Positions 41,733 to 50,997 of a stretch of DNA of 64,000 bases are shown in pieces. Position 1 is the first letter of the stretch. Each line of letters starts with the position of its first letter. The position numbers were made by a program, and so were the translations under genes. The DNA comes from an uncultured Bacteroidales bacterium (GTDB taxonomy: Bacteria; Bacteroidota; Bacteroidia; Bacteroidales; UBA932): assembly GCA_934700615.1 (NCBI GenBank), contig CAKUXR010000014.1:24402-88401 (forward strand). The letters are read 5' to 3'. The notes under the pieces are model-generated. The model saw nothing but the letters and a program-made list of their open reading frames with translations, was not told the origin of the DNA and did no database searches.

Positions 41733-42874
41733 CACATAATATCCTGCTGACAGTGGCAGCCGCAGTATTGCTGTCATTGGCAGGGAATATTTCCCTTAGT
41801 GCGGCCCAAGACGGGCGCCTGGGGCTCAGGACAGTCTGCATTGATGCCGGCCATGGAGGCACTGACCCCGGGTGCGTCAGCAAGGACAAGAAAACTTACG
41901 AGAGCAAAATTGCTTTGGATGTCGCAAAACGTCTTTCTGACAAGATCAAGTCCGGATTCCCGGATGTGAAAGTTGTCATGACACGTTCTACGGACACGTT
42001 CATCACGCTTGCGGGACGGGCAGATGTCGCCAACAAGAACAATGCGGATTTGTTCATTTCCATTCATGTGAACACCGCATCTTCTTCTGCAGCAAACGGT
42101 TATTCTATCCATGTCCTCGGACAGTCATCCAACAAGAACAGGGATTTGTTTGCTTATAATATGGATGTCTGCAAGCGTGAGAACTCCGTGATCATGATGG
42201 AGGATGACTATACGACCAAATATCAGGGCTTCGATCCGTCTGATCCGGAGTCATTCATTTTCTTCAATCTGATGCAGAATGCCCATCTGGAACAGAGTCT
42301 GCGTTTCGCGGAGGATGTGGAGAAAGCCATGTCTGCTGGACCGATGCGGACCAGCCGCGGAATATGGCAGGACCCGTTTTTTGTCCTCTGGAAGACAGCC
42401 ATGCCGGCAGCATTGATCGAAATCGGCTTCATGTCCAATGCGACTGACCTTGCATCCATGCGGACCGAAAGCGGACGCGAGAAAATCGCCCAGGACATCT
42501 ATGTCGCTTTCAGCGTGTTCAAAAAAAGATATGACAGCAGTGTCAATGTCAAAGCTGGCGCGCCCCCTGCTGCCGCCAAGCCCGCTGTCGCCGAAAATGC
42601 CGGGCAAAGCACTCAGGCTGTTGTCAATGCAAGACAGGCGAAAGCCGTTTACGGGACTCAGGTACTTGCTTCCGGAAAGCTCATGAAAGACAATGATCCT
42701 TTCTTCAAAGGCTACAAAGTCACCATGGTCAAGTCGGGTAATATATATAAATATATAATAGGTGTATCCGATACCCCGGACGGGGCGAGAACGCAGTTCG
42801 CCAAAATAAGGAAACTCTACCCTGGCTCGTTTCTTGTGGCGGTAAAGGATGAAACAGTAACAATCTTGAAGTGA
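41717..42874 (+). CDS. N-acetylmuramoyl-L-alanine amidase (AmiC-type, exported)
   Basis: A zinc amidase that cuts the stem peptide from MurNAc during cell separation. From the TTG at 41717 the protein has 385 residues and starts with a signal peptide (NILLTVAAAVLLSLAGNISLSAAQ). The Amidase_3 domain follows: CIDAGHGGTDPG (zinc His), KTYESKIAL (zinc Glu), FISIHVNT (zinc His) and ALIEIGFMSN (catalytic Glu). A linker and a C-terminal SPOR-like domain (KVTMVKSGNIYKYIIG, PGSFLVAVKD) suggest septal targeting. No ATG lies between the promoter box and the signal peptide. The MCE gene starts seven bases downstream. Confidence 0.88.
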   Translation: MKNKQTHNILLTVAAAVLLSLAGNISLSAAQDGRLGLRTVCIDAGHGGTDPGCVSKDKKTYESKIALDVAKRLSDKIKSGFPDVKVVMTRSTDTFITLAGRADVANKNNADLFISIHVNTASSSAANGYSIHVLGQSSNKNRDLFAYNMDVCKRENSVIMMEDDYTTKYQGFDPSDPESFIFFNLMQNAHLEQSLRFAEDVEKAMSAGPMRTSRGIWQDPFFVLWKTAMPAALIEIGFMSNATDLASMRTESGREKIAQDIYVAFSVFKKRYDSSVNVKAGAPPAAAKPAVAENAGQSTQAVVNARQAKAVYGTQVLASGKLMKDNDPFFKGYKVTMVKSGNIYKYIIGVSDTPDGARTQFAKIRKLYPGSFLVAVKDETVTILK

Positions 42875-42881
42875 AATCAGT

Positions 42882-43793
42882 ATGACAATCAGTAGAGAAA
42901 CACGAATCGGAATATTTGTAATCTCAGTCCTCACGGCAGCATTTTTTGCGATAAACTATCTTAGGGGGGAGGATATTTTCGGCAGGGAGATAGAAATATG
43001 TTCGCATTATGCCAATATCGAGGGACTGGTTCCTTCCAACCCTGTCTATGTGAAGGGATATAAGGCGGGAACAGTGACCGAGGTCAAGTATAATCCGGAG
43101 ACGGAAATGTTCGATGTCACATGCTCCGTGACCAAGAAGATAGCCATTCCGGTCGATACCAAGATGACCATATATAGTGTGGACCTCATGGGCGGAAAGG
43201 GAATCAGATTGGATTTGGGTACATCCTCAGAGATTGCCGGAAACGGTACTGAACTGGCTCCTTCCTATGCCCCGGATATGGTAAGTTCGCTTACCAACCT
43301 TATCGGACCGCTCATTGTCAAGGCTTCTGCCGCACTGGACAGCTTGAGCGCTGCAAGCGGTGCCATTGACAGAGTCCTCGGAGGCGTCGATGAGCATACC
43401 GTGAAGTCTGCTATGGGACATGTCGAGAGAACATTGGCAAATACCGAGCGGCTTACCGGAGCGCTGGCAGACAAGTCCGGGGACTTGGATGAACTGGTTG
43501 TGAACCTTAAATCCATATCTGAACGCCTCAATTCCGTAATGGAAAAGGCTGATACTGCAATGACAGGGGTAAAGGCTGCCGCAGACCAGATAGGGGAGGC
43601 TGAGATTGCAGGCCTCATCAATTCTCTGAAGACCCTTACGGATAATCTCAATTCTCCTGACGGTACTTTGGGAAAACTGACTAAAGACAGTTCCCTGTAT
43701 GAGTCGCTTGAAGAAGTCTTGGGCAGCATTGACAGCCTTGTTAAAAAAATAGAGGAAAATCCTAAAAAATATATACGTATCAGGTTGCTATAA
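42882..43793 (+). CDS. MCE/MlaD-family lipid transport protein
   Basis: A 303-residue protein with one N-terminal membrane helix (about 8-24, IGIFVISVLTAAFFAINYL). One MCE domain follows at about 38-118 (YANIEGLVPSNPVYVKGYKAGTV), then a long helical coiled coil (about 135-295). MCE proteins form hexameric rings or tubes that carry phospholipids between inner and outer membranes. The partner permease and ATPase (MlaE/MlaF) are not in the window. It probably shares a transcript with the amidase gene. Confidence 0.87.
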   Translation: MTISRETRIGIFVISVLTAAFFAINYLRGEDIFGREIEICSHYANIEGLVPSNPVYVKGYKAGTVTEVKYNPETEMFDVTCSVTKKIAIPVDTKMTIYSVDLMGGKGIRLDLGTSSEIAGNGTELAPSYAPDMVSSLTNLIGPLIVKASAALDSLSAASGAIDRVLGGVDEHTVKSAMGHVERTLANTERLTGALADKSGDLDELVVNLKSISERLNSVMEKADTAMTGVKAAADQIGEAEIAGLINSLKTLTDNLNSPDGTLGKLTKDSSLYESLEEVLGSIDSLVKKIEENPKKYIRIRLL

Positions 43794-44166
43794 AAACTTA
43801 AGGTCTCTTAAACGATGTATCGGGCTGGTATTGAGCGACTGAGAGATGTTGAAAGAGCGATATTTAAATTTGAATAATTATAAATAGATACGTGCGGTTG
43901 ATGCGGCTGAAATGCTGATACTAATGTGCAACTTATTTATAATCAATGAAATATAATTTATAAACAATGGACTGTTGATAAGTTTTAATGGTGTAAAATA
44001 AATTTCAAATCCAATAGCGACAACGGTTTTTTATTAATTATTTTTCAGGTAATTTTGTAAAGCGTCAGAAGAAGGGGACATCCCTTTGTTCTGATGCTTT
44101 TTCAACTGTAAAAGCATAGATTGTAAATCACGGACGGGATCCGTGCCGAAATGTAGCAAGGAAGAA
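43794..44166 (+). promoter_or_regulatory. AT-rich region upstream of dnaA
   Basis: This region of about 370 bases has no supported gene. It holds one near-match to a DnaA box (TGTTGATAA, 43973-43981, one mismatch to the complement of TTATCCACA) and two TAnnTTTG boxes (43865-43872 and 44050-44057). A long terminator-like hairpin lies at 44059-44102 and a small hairpin CACGGA/TCCGTG (44129-44145) just before the start. One box is not enough to call an origin. Confidence 0.4.
44059..44102 (+). terminator. Terminator-like hairpin in the dnaA leader
   Basis: A twelve-base arm (44059-44070) pairs with 44089-44100 with one G-T pair. An inner AAGGG/CCCTT stem (44072-44076, 44082-44086) extends it, and T44098-T44102 form a short T tract. 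It could end the upstream amiC-MCE transcript or attenuate dnaA. Confidence 0.6.
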
Positions 44167-45585
44167 ATGGGGGAAGCTAATTTAAATATAGTTTGGAAGG
44201 AGTGTTGCGGTATCATTGAAAGTGTTATCGGTACTCAGCAATTCAATACCTGGTTCAAGCCTATCAAGCCGATTTCACTGGTGAACTCGGAGCTGAAGCT
44301 TGAAGCTCCTTCGAATTTCTATATCAAATACATAGAAGATAAATTTCTGGATGTGGTCAGGAAGACTCTGATACGCGTTATCGGGTCAAATGCAAAGCTG
44401 TATTACAGTGTAAGGCCTGTAAGCGTGCAGCCGCCTATGACTTATCCTGCAGCCAACGTCGCTCCTCCAGTAAACAAACCCGTTTCCATCAATACATATC
44501 CTAATGGCGGAAATCCGGGTGCGATGGTCTTCCCCGGACTCAGGAAAATCAACATCAATCCTAGGCTGAATCCTGTATATTGTTTCGGAAACCTCGTTTC
44601 AGGAGAATGCAACAAGATGGGTATTACTGCGGGAGAAAGCATTTCTTCCGCGCCGGGACGCACACCGTTCAACCCTTTGTTCCTCTTCGGTCCTCCGGGA
44701 CTTGGCAAGACGCATATCTCACAGGCTATCGGTCTGGCCATCAAGGAGAAATATCCTGACCAGGTTGTACTCTATGTTACCGGAAGCGAGTTCAAGACAC
44801 AATATATGAATGCCACCAACGTGAAGAACAAGCTTACTGACTTCCTGGCGTTCTATATGAAGATAGATGTGCTGATCGTCGATGATATTCAGGATCTTAT
44901 CGGTCCGGGTTCGCAGAACGCGTTCTTCAATATCTTCAACCATCTTCACGAAAACGGAAAGCAGCTGATTTTCACATCAGACCGTGCTCCGGCTGACCTT
45001 CACAACTTCGAGGAAAGACTTCTTTCCAGACTGAAGTGGGGACTCTCCGTGGAACTTCAGAGGCCTTCTTATGCCACGAGGCTCGAAATGCTCAAGGCAA
45101 GGAGTTTCCGTGAGGGCGTTACGGTGAGCGAGGAGGTGCTGGTATATCTGGCAACAAGAATCAAATCGAATTTCCGTGAACTCGAAGGAGCATTGATCTC
45201 TCTTATAGCTCATGCTACACTTATCCATAAGGAGATGACAGTGGACCTTGCCGAGAAAATCACAGGTAAGATAGTAGGAGAGGACAAGTCGGAAATTACA
45301 ATTGCCCGCGTACAGAAAACCGTGTGCGAATATTTCAACATACCGAAGGAAATCCTTATTTCCAAGTCCAGAAAGCGACAGATTGTTCAGGCTCGTCAGA
45401 TAGCCATGTATATGAGCAGGACTCTGGTAGGTTGTTCTTTGTCATCGATTGGCGCGGAACTTGGAGGGAAAGACCATGCGACAGTGCTTCATGCATGCAA
45501 TACTGTTACGGATCTTATGCAAACTGACAAAATGTTCAAGCAGTACGTGACTGATATTGAAAAAATGCTGACGCCTGCGAAATAA
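44167..45585 (+). CDS. dnaA: Chromosomal replication initiator DnaA
   Basis: A 472-residue AAA+ initiator that binds DnaA boxes and opens the origin. Domain I starts at VWKECCGIIESVIGTQQFNTWF. The linker is proline- and asparagine-rich. The ATPase core has FGPPGLGKTH (Walker A), VDDIQDLIG (Walker B) and the arginine-finger helix. Domain IV has the DnaA signature KDHATVLHA. The ATG at 44167, after an AAGGAAG sequence, matches the family N-terminus better than the GTG at 44143. pepD follows 17 bases later. Confidence 0.95.
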   Translation: MGEANLNIVWKECCGIIESVIGTQQFNTWFKPIKPISLVNSELKLEAPSNFYIKYIEDKFLDVVRKTLIRVIGSNAKLYYSVRPVSVQPPMTYPAANVAPPVNKPVSINTYPNGGNPGAMVFPGLRKININPRLNPVYCFGNLVSGECNKMGITAGESISSAPGRTPFNPLFLFGPPGLGKTHISQAIGLAIKEKYPDQVVLYVTGSEFKTQYMNATNVKNKLTDFLAFYMKIDVLIVDDIQDLIGPGSQNAFFNIFNHLHENGKQLIFTSDRAPADLHNFEERLLSRLKWGLSVELQRPSYATRLEMLKARSFREGVTVSEEVLVYLATRIKSNFRELEGALISLIAHATLIHKEMTVDLAEKITGKIVGEDKSEITIARVQKTVCEYFNIPKEILISKSRKRQIVQARQIAMYMSRTLVGCSLSSIGAELGGKDHATVLHACNTVTDLMQTDKMFKQYVTDIEKMLTPAK

Positions 45586-45602
45586 TTAAAACACAGGATA
45601 TT

Positions 45603-47030
45603 ATGAATTCAGAATCAGTACTTGACATTTTCCGCGAAATCACCCGTATTCCGCGTGAATCTGGTCATGAGGAGAAAATGATCGAGTTTCTCCAGAAATT
45701 TGCCGCAGAGCATAATCTTGCCTGCAAGACAGATGCGACCGGTAATGTCGTAATCACAAAAGAAGCAACTCCTGGTAAGGAAAATGTTCCTGCCATTGCT
45801 CTTCAGAGTCATCAGGACATGGTTTGTGAGAAGACCGCCGGCAGCAATCATGATTTCACCAAAGACCCTATCAACTATGTGATCAAGGATGGCTGGATGA
45901 TTGCTGAGGAGACGACTCTCGGTGCTGATGACGGAATCGGTGTTGCTGCTACATTGGCACTCCTCGCAAGTGATCTTCCTACCGGAAAGGTTGAAGGTCT
46001 CTTTACCATTTCAGAGGAGACAGGTATGGACGGCGCTATGGCTATGGAGCCTGGATTCATTGAGTCCCATACGCTTCTTAACCTCGATTCTGAGGACGAA
46101 GGACAGCTCTTCGTAGGATGCGCAGGCGGTATTGACACGACCGCAGTGTTCAGATATGAGAGGGAAAAGGCCAATGCCGGTGCAGTTCCTGTAAAACTTA
46201 GATTTTTCAATGCTCTCGGCGGTCATAGCGGAGATGATATCAATAAGGAAAGGGCCAATACTGTTCTGATTATGGCCAGATTCCTCTATTCGGAACTTGG
46301 CAAGTATCAGTTGGCTGAACTTGAGGGCGGAAGCAAGCGCAATGCTATTGCCCGTGATTCAGAAGCTGTTGTCTATGTCGCTGAAAATGAGGTTGATTCT
46401 TTCATTGACAGGTTCAATGCATTTGCTGCTGATGTCAAGAATGAATTCCATAATACGGACCCTGACGTGAAGGCTGAGGCATGCAGGGTAGAGTGCAACG
46501 TGGATCCTGTCTGCTCAGATGTCGCAAAGAGGCTTGTAATGTCATTGGTTGCAGTACAGCATGGTGTCATTGCCATGAGCCAGGATATTGCAGGACTTGT
46601 AGAAACATCATCAAACCTTGCTTCCGTGAAGATGAATGAGCCGGGTGTGATAACTGTAATGACCAGTCAGAGAAGCTCGACGAATTCTGAGAAGAAGTTC
46701 GCGGCTGACAAGGTTGAAGCGGCGTTCCTTCTTGCCGGTGCAGAGGTCGGTCATTCTGATCCTTATCCGGGATGGGCTCCTAACATGAACTCTCCAATCT
46801 TGAAAGAGTCTGTGGAATCTTACAAGAGACTGTTCGGAACAGATCCTGAAGTGAAGGCTATCCATGCCGGACTTGAGTGCGGTTTGTTCCTTGAGAAGTT
46901 CCCATATCTCGATATGGTTTCATTCGGCCCAACCCTCAGGGGAGTTCATGCTCCTGGTGAGAAACTTGATCTGGTCTCTAACGAGAAATTCGTGAAGTTG
47001 CTTGTTGACATTGTAACTAATTTCAAATGA
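45603..47030 (+). CDS. pepD: Aminoacyl-histidine dipeptidase (PepD, M20C)
   Basis: A 475-residue two-zinc peptidase that splits Xaa-His and other dipeptides in the cytoplasm. The metal ligands are visible as H70 and D72 (LQSHQD), D109 (GADDG) and E138/E139 (SEETG), with LNLDSEDEG and the dimerisation-domain motif GGHSGDDI downstream. Length is normal (E. coli 485). It is probably translated from the dnaA transcript, and its last four bases overlap the rpe start (ATGA). Confidence 0.93.
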   Translation: MNSESVLDIFREITRIPRESGHEEKMIEFLQKFAAEHNLACKTDATGNVVITKEATPGKENVPAIALQSHQDMVCEKTAGSNHDFTKDPINYVIKDGWMIAEETTLGADDGIGVAATLALLASDLPTGKVEGLFTISEETGMDGAMAMEPGFIESHTLLNLDSEDEGQLFVGCAGGIDTTAVFRYEREKANAGAVPVKLRFFNALGGHSGDDINKERANTVLIMARFLYSELGKYQLAELEGGSKRNAIARDSEAVVYVAENEVDSFIDRFNAFAADVKNEFHNTDPDVKAEACRVECNVDPVCSDVAKRLVMSLVAVQHGVIAMSQDIAGLVETSSNLASVKMNEPGVITVMTSQRSSTNSEKKFAADKVEAAFLLAGAEVGHSDPYPGWAPNMNSPILKESVESYKRLFGTDPEVKAIHAGLECGLFLEKFPYLDMVSFGPTLRGVHAPGEKLDLVSNEKFVKLLVDIVTNFK

Positions 47031-47692
47031 TAGAGATAGCACCATCAATGCTTTCGGCAGACTTTCTACATCTTGAAAAAGATGTGGAAATGGTGAATTT
47101 GAACGCGGACATCTTCCATCTTGATGTGATGGATGGTGTCCTTGTTCCTAATATTTCGTATGGTTTTCCTGTAGTGGAAGCAATTGCCAAGAAAGCGACC
47201 AGGACATTGGATGTTCACCTGATGATTGTTCATCCGGAGAAGTATGTAGAGCGTTTTGCCAAAGTCGGTGCAGGTATGATAAGCTTTCATCTTGAGGCTT
47301 CAGACCGCGATGGAACCGACCCCGCCCAGATACTTGCCCGGATCCGTTCTTACGGAGTGAAGGCTGGCCTTGCCATCAATCCTGACATCCCGGTGGAAAG
47401 GGTATATCCTTATCTGAAAGACGCTGATTTCATCCTTGTGATGTCGGTATTTGCCGGATTTGGCGGACAGAAGTTCATAGAGGATACCTACGAAAGGGTA
47501 AGTGCCGTCAAGGCGGAGATATCAAGACAGGGATTGCCATGCAGGATTGAGGTGGATGGAGGCGTTTCTCCTTCCAATGCAAGTGCATTGGCTCAGGCCG
47601 GCGCTGAGATTCTTGTTGCCGGCAGTGCTGTATTCAAGGCGGAAAATCCGGCCGATGTGATTTCGAAAATGAAATCAGATGATATAGCTTAA
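47027..47692 (+). CDS. rpe: Ribulose-phosphate 3-epimerase
   Basis: A 221-residue TIM-barrel enzyme of the pentose phosphate pathway that interconverts ribulose 5-phosphate and xylulose 5-phosphate. Metal and catalytic elements are intact: APSMLSADFLHL, FHLDVMDGVLVPNIS, LDVHLMI and EVDGGV. It overlaps pepD by four bases (translational coupling) and its end overlaps the convergent birA by 18 bases. Confidence 0.95.
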   Translation: MIEIAPSMLSADFLHLEKDVEMVNLNADIFHLDVMDGVLVPNISYGFPVVEAIAKKATRTLDVHLMIVHPEKYVERFAKVGAGMISFHLEASDRDGTDPAQILARIRSYGVKAGLAINPDIPVERVYPYLKDADFILVMSVFAGFGGQKFIEDTYERVSAVKAEISRQGLPCRIEVDGGVSPSNASALAQAGAEILVAGSAVFKAENPADVISKMKSDDIA

Positions 47693-48448
47693 CTCTTTGA
47701 AAGCGAATCTTCTGACTGATTTATCAGGCATTTCCATGAGAAGCAGACCTTCTTCGGAGATGCCTTTTATCGTACCTTTGAAGTCCTCATCATTGATGCA
47801 GTCGTGATAACTCTCTTCCTTTCCGTATCTGTATAGTTTGTCCAGGTATCTGTTTCTCAATGTGTCGAAATTTTTTTCGCTTTCGAGCATGCAGAGGTTT
47901 TCCTTAAATGTTTCCAGAAATTCTTCCAAAGCTGTTTCCGGTTCATTACGTGTCCCGGTAATGAGGTAAAGTGATGTCGGGTTCATCAGTTCCGGAGAGA
48001 AGGATGTCTGGTTGAGATTGATCCCTATGCCAATGATGCTGCTGGATACCTCAGTCCCTGAAAGGCTGTTTTCAATCAGCATCCCGCAGATTTTCTTGTT
48101 GCGGACATATATGTCGTTGGGCCATTTGATATTGGCCTGAACATTTTTGGAGGAGAGAAAGTCAATGACAGAAAGTGATGATACGATACTCAGACTGAAC
48201 TGTCCGATTGCATTGACCTTGGGATTCCCTCCCTTCCCGGGGTAGAGCAGGATTGAAAATGTCAGATTCTCGCCGGAAGCGCTTGTCCATTTGTTGCCTC
48301 TCTGCCCGCGGCCGGCGGTCTGGAATCTCGCGGCATAGACTGACATGGTGTCAATGTTGCCGTTTTCGGCTGATTCCGCTCTCCTGCGGGCCTCGGAATT
48401 GGTAGAATCGATGGTATCGAACCATGTTATAGGCGTTAGCGCTTTCAT
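47675..48448 (-). CDS. birA: Biotin-[acetyl-CoA carboxylase] ligase
   Basis: A 257-residue single-domain biotin protein ligase, without the N-terminal DNA-binding domain of E. coli BirA, so it is not expected to act as a repressor. The adenylate loop GRGQRGNKW and the KWPNDIYV motif with its catalytic lysine are present, and the short C-terminal SH3-like domain follows. It is convergent with rpe, overlapping it by 18 bases, and divergent from rsfS, whose promoter lies at its start. Confidence 0.92.
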   Translation of the reverse strand: MKALTPITWFDTIDSTNSEARRRAESAENGNIDTMSVYAARFQTAGRGQRGNKWTSASGENLTFSILLYPGKGGNPKVNAIGQFSLSIVSSLSVIDFLSSKNVQANIKWPNDIYVRNKKICGMLIENSLSGTEVSSSIIGIGINLNQTSFSPELMNPTSLYLITGTRNEPETALEEFLETFKENLCMLESEKNFDTLRNRYLDKLYRYGKEESYHDCINDEDFKGTIKGISEEGLLLMEMPDKSVRRFAFKELSYII

Positions 48449-48466
48449 TGGACTGATTTTTGTTTT

Positions 48467-48474
48467 ATATTTGC
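48467..48474 (+). promoter_or_regulatory. Candidate -7 box of the rsfS-ftsH-cdsA operon
   Basis: TATATTTG, 26 bases before the rsfS ATG, with a weak TTTC at the -33 position. Confidence 0.5.
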
Positions 48475-48500
48475 ATTACAAATTTAAACAAATCTTATAA

Positions 48501-48962
48501 ATGGGAAAAAATGTTCTTAAGGTCATAACTGACGCGATGCTTGAAAAGAAGGGACAGAATGTCGTGTCTCTGGACCTGAGCCCGATAGGTACGGCTATAT
48601 CAGATTATTTTGTAGTGTGCAACGCAGATTCCACGACTGCAGTGGCCGCGATAGCCGACAATGTCATTGTCAGGATGGAAGAGAAGTGCGAGAGAAAAGT
48701 TCTCCGTATGCAGGGATTGGAAAACGATTTCTGGATTATTCTGGATTACGGTGATGTAGTTGTGCACATATTCCTTACTCAGTACAGAGAGTTCTATAGG
48801 CTTGAAGACCTTTGGGCTGATGCGGAGAGGACCGAATATACTGATGAACCGGTTCCGGTTCAGGAAACTGCTGAAAAGAGAGTAAAGCCTAAGGCAGCGA
48901 CAAAGGTCAGAGCTTCAGCCAAGAGAGTGAAGAAACTGGAGTCCGGGCCTGATTCATTGTAA
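48501..48962 (+). CDS. rsfS: Ribosomal silencing factor RsfS
   Basis: A 153-residue protein. Residues 1-113 are the RsfS/Iojap fold (VVSLDLSPIGTAISDYFVVCNADS, then DYGDVVVHIFLTQYREFYRLEDLW), which binds uL14 and blocks subunit joining in starved cells. The last 40 residues are a basic, K/R/A-rich tail not present in E. coli RsfS. It is first in the rsfS-ftsH-cdsA order typical of Bacteroidota. ftsH starts 12 bases downstream. Confidence 0.93.
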   Translation: MGKNVLKVITDAMLEKKGQNVVSLDLSPIGTAISDYFVVCNADSTTAVAAIADNVIVRMEEKCERKVLRMQGLENDFWIILDYGDVVVHIFLTQYREFYRLEDLWADAERTEYTDEPVPVQETAEKRVKPKAATKVRASAKRVKKLESGPDSL

Positions 48963-48974
48963 CGAACTGATTAA

Positions 48975-50969
48975 ATGGCAAATAATACCAATAAAAACGG
49001 CAATAAGCCGCAACGCAAGATAGTCACGATAAATTTCGGTTTTTCGTGGCTCTATATTCCATTGATTATAGGCATAATATACCTGATGTTCACCAGCGGT
49101 TCCGCAAAACCGATGAAAATCGAATGGGCGGATGTGAAGGAGATGATTCAGGCAGGTGATGTGAAAGACATCGTCTATATCAGAAATGACTATAAAGGAG
49201 ATGTTACTATCCGTCCGGACCGTCTGGCCAAGTACAGTGACAAGTTCGGAGGAAAAGTTCCTTCTTCATCTCCGCATTTCTGGTTCTATGTCTCAGGCAA
49301 ATTCGACCCTGAGAACGAGTTCTCGGAACTTAATGCGGCGTTGGCTCCGGCAGACCATTTCAAGGTCATTATGGAGAATGACGACCAGATGTGGACTCAT
49401 GTCATTGACTGGTTCCTGTTCCCTGTGATTCTGATTCTGATGTGGTTCTTCATGTTCAGGGGATTCAACAGAAACATGGGAGGAGGCGGTCCTGGAGGAC
49501 AGGGCGGCATTTTCGGAGTCGGAAAGGCAACCGGGAAACTGGCAGACAAGAATACCGTCAAGGTCACATTCAAGGATGTGGCCGGTCTGTACGGCGCGAA
49601 GGATGAGGTGATGGAAATTGTGGATTTCCTCAAGAATCCGAAGAAATATACGGCATTGGGAGGCAAGATTCCTAAGGGAGCCCTCCTCGTAGGCCCTCCG
49701 GGAACTGGTAAGACCTTGTTGGCCAAGGCTGTAGCAGGCGAGGCCAATGTGCCGTTCTTCTCTATCTCCGGATCTGATTTCGTGGAGATGTTCGTCGGAG
49801 TAGGTGCTTCCCGCGTCAGGGACCTGTTCAGGCAGGCTAAGGAAAAGGCTCCTTGTATCGTGTTCATAGACGAGATTGACGCGGTCGGACGAGCAAGAGG
49901 CAAGAATGCCGGCTTCTCATCCAACGATGAGCGTGAAAACACATTGAACCAGCTCCTTACTGAGATGGACGGTTTCGATACCAACTCCGGTGTAATTGTT
50001 CTCGCAGCGACAAACCGTGCGGACATTTTGGACAAGGCGCTTATGCGTGCCGGCCGTTTCGACAGGCAGATTCATGTGGACCTTCCGGAACTCAAGGAAA
50101 GAGTGGAGATTTTCAATGTCCATATAAAGGGACTCAAGATCGCCGGGGATTTCGATGTGGAATTCATGGCCAAACATACTCCAGGTTTCTCCGGAGCCGA
50201 CATTGCCAATGTTTGTAACGAGGCTGCACTTACGGCTGCAAGAAGAAACAAGAAAGAGATTGACAGGCAGGATTTCCTCGATGCCGTCGACAGAATCATA
50301 GGAGGACTTGAGCGTAAGGCTGCGATAATTACTCCTGCAGAGAAGAAGTCCATTGCCCACCACGAGGCAGGACATGCAGCCGTAAGCTGGCTGCTTCCGT
50401 ATGCGAATCCTCTCTTTAAGGTCACGTTGATTCCAAGAGGTCAGGCACTCGGTGCCGCGTGGTATCTTCCTGAGGAAAGAAAACTCTGGACCAAGTCCCA
50501 GATGATCGATGAGATGTGTTCGCTTATTGGAGGACGTGTTGCTGAGGAAATCGTGAACGGTGAGCCTTCGACAGGAGCGCAGAACGATCTTGAAAGACTT
50601 ACCCAGATGGCTTACGGAATGGTCAAGTACTATGGAATGAGTGAGGCTGTCGGAGCACTGTCTTTCTACGATTCTACAGGAGCCAGAGGCTATGACTTGA
50701 CTAAGCCTTTCAGTGAGAAGACTGCGGAAGTCATTGATGCTGAGGTTAAGAACATTGTTTCAATGATTCATGACAGGACGCTCAAGATTCTTACCGACCA
50801 TAAGGAGGGCTTCCTCAAGATGGCCGCCCTGCTTCTCGAAAAGGAAGTGATTTTTGCAGATGATGTCGAGAAGATTCTCGGACCTAAGGTCAAGCCTGAG
50901 TCTGATGATTTGACGCCGGAAGATACAGCTGATGAGCCTTCGGACAAAGTTCCGGCTGATGCAAACTAG
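48975..50969 (+). CDS. ftsH: ATP-dependent zinc metalloprotease FtsH
   Basis: A 664-residue hexameric membrane protease that degrades misfolded membrane proteins and regulators. The two N-terminal membrane helices (about 18-36 and 140-158) flank a periplasmic domain. A glycine-rich linker (NMGGGGPGGQGG) leads to the AAA+ domain (GPPGTGKT, FIDEIDAVG, the second region of homology at AATNRADILDKALMRAGRFDRQ). The zinc site HEAGH is at 463-467. The last 30 residues are acidic. It is flanked by rsfS and cdsA in one operon. Confidence 0.96.
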   Translation: MANNTNKNGNKPQRKIVTINFGFSWLYIPLIIGIIYLMFTSGSAKPMKIEWADVKEMIQAGDVKDIVYIRNDYKGDVTIRPDRLAKYSDKFGGKVPSSSPHFWFYVSGKFDPENEFSELNAALAPADHFKVIMENDDQMWTHVIDWFLFPVILILMWFFMFRGFNRNMGGGGPGGQGGIFGVGKATGKLADKNTVKVTFKDVAGLYGAKDEVMEIVDFLKNPKKYTALGGKIPKGALLVGPPGTGKTLLAKAVAGEANVPFFSISGSDFVEMFVGVGASRVRDLFRQAKEKAPCIVFIDEIDAVGRARGKNAGFSSNDERENTLNQLLTEMDGFDTNSGVIVLAATNRADILDKALMRAGRFDRQIHVDLPELKERVEIFNVHIKGLKIAGDFDVEFMAKHTPGFSGADIANVCNEAALTAARRNKKEIDRQDFLDAVDRIIGGLERKAAIITPAEKKSIAHHEAGHAAVSWLLPYANPLFKVTLIPRGQALGAAWYLPEERKLWTKSQMIDEMCSLIGGRVAEEIVNGEPSTGAQNDLERLTQMAYGMVKYYGMSEAVGALSFYDSTGARGYDLTKPFSEKTAEVIDAEVKNIVSMIHDRTLKILTDHKEGFLKMAALLLEKEVIFADDVEKILGPKVKPESDDLTPEDTADEPSDKVPADAN

Positions 50970-50997
50970 AGTTACGTACGTACTATAAACCCAAACC

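Noticed and set aside
43800..44140. Replication origin next to dnaA
   Set aside because: The region is AT-rich but only one imperfect DnaA box was found. Origins in this phylum are often away from dnaA.
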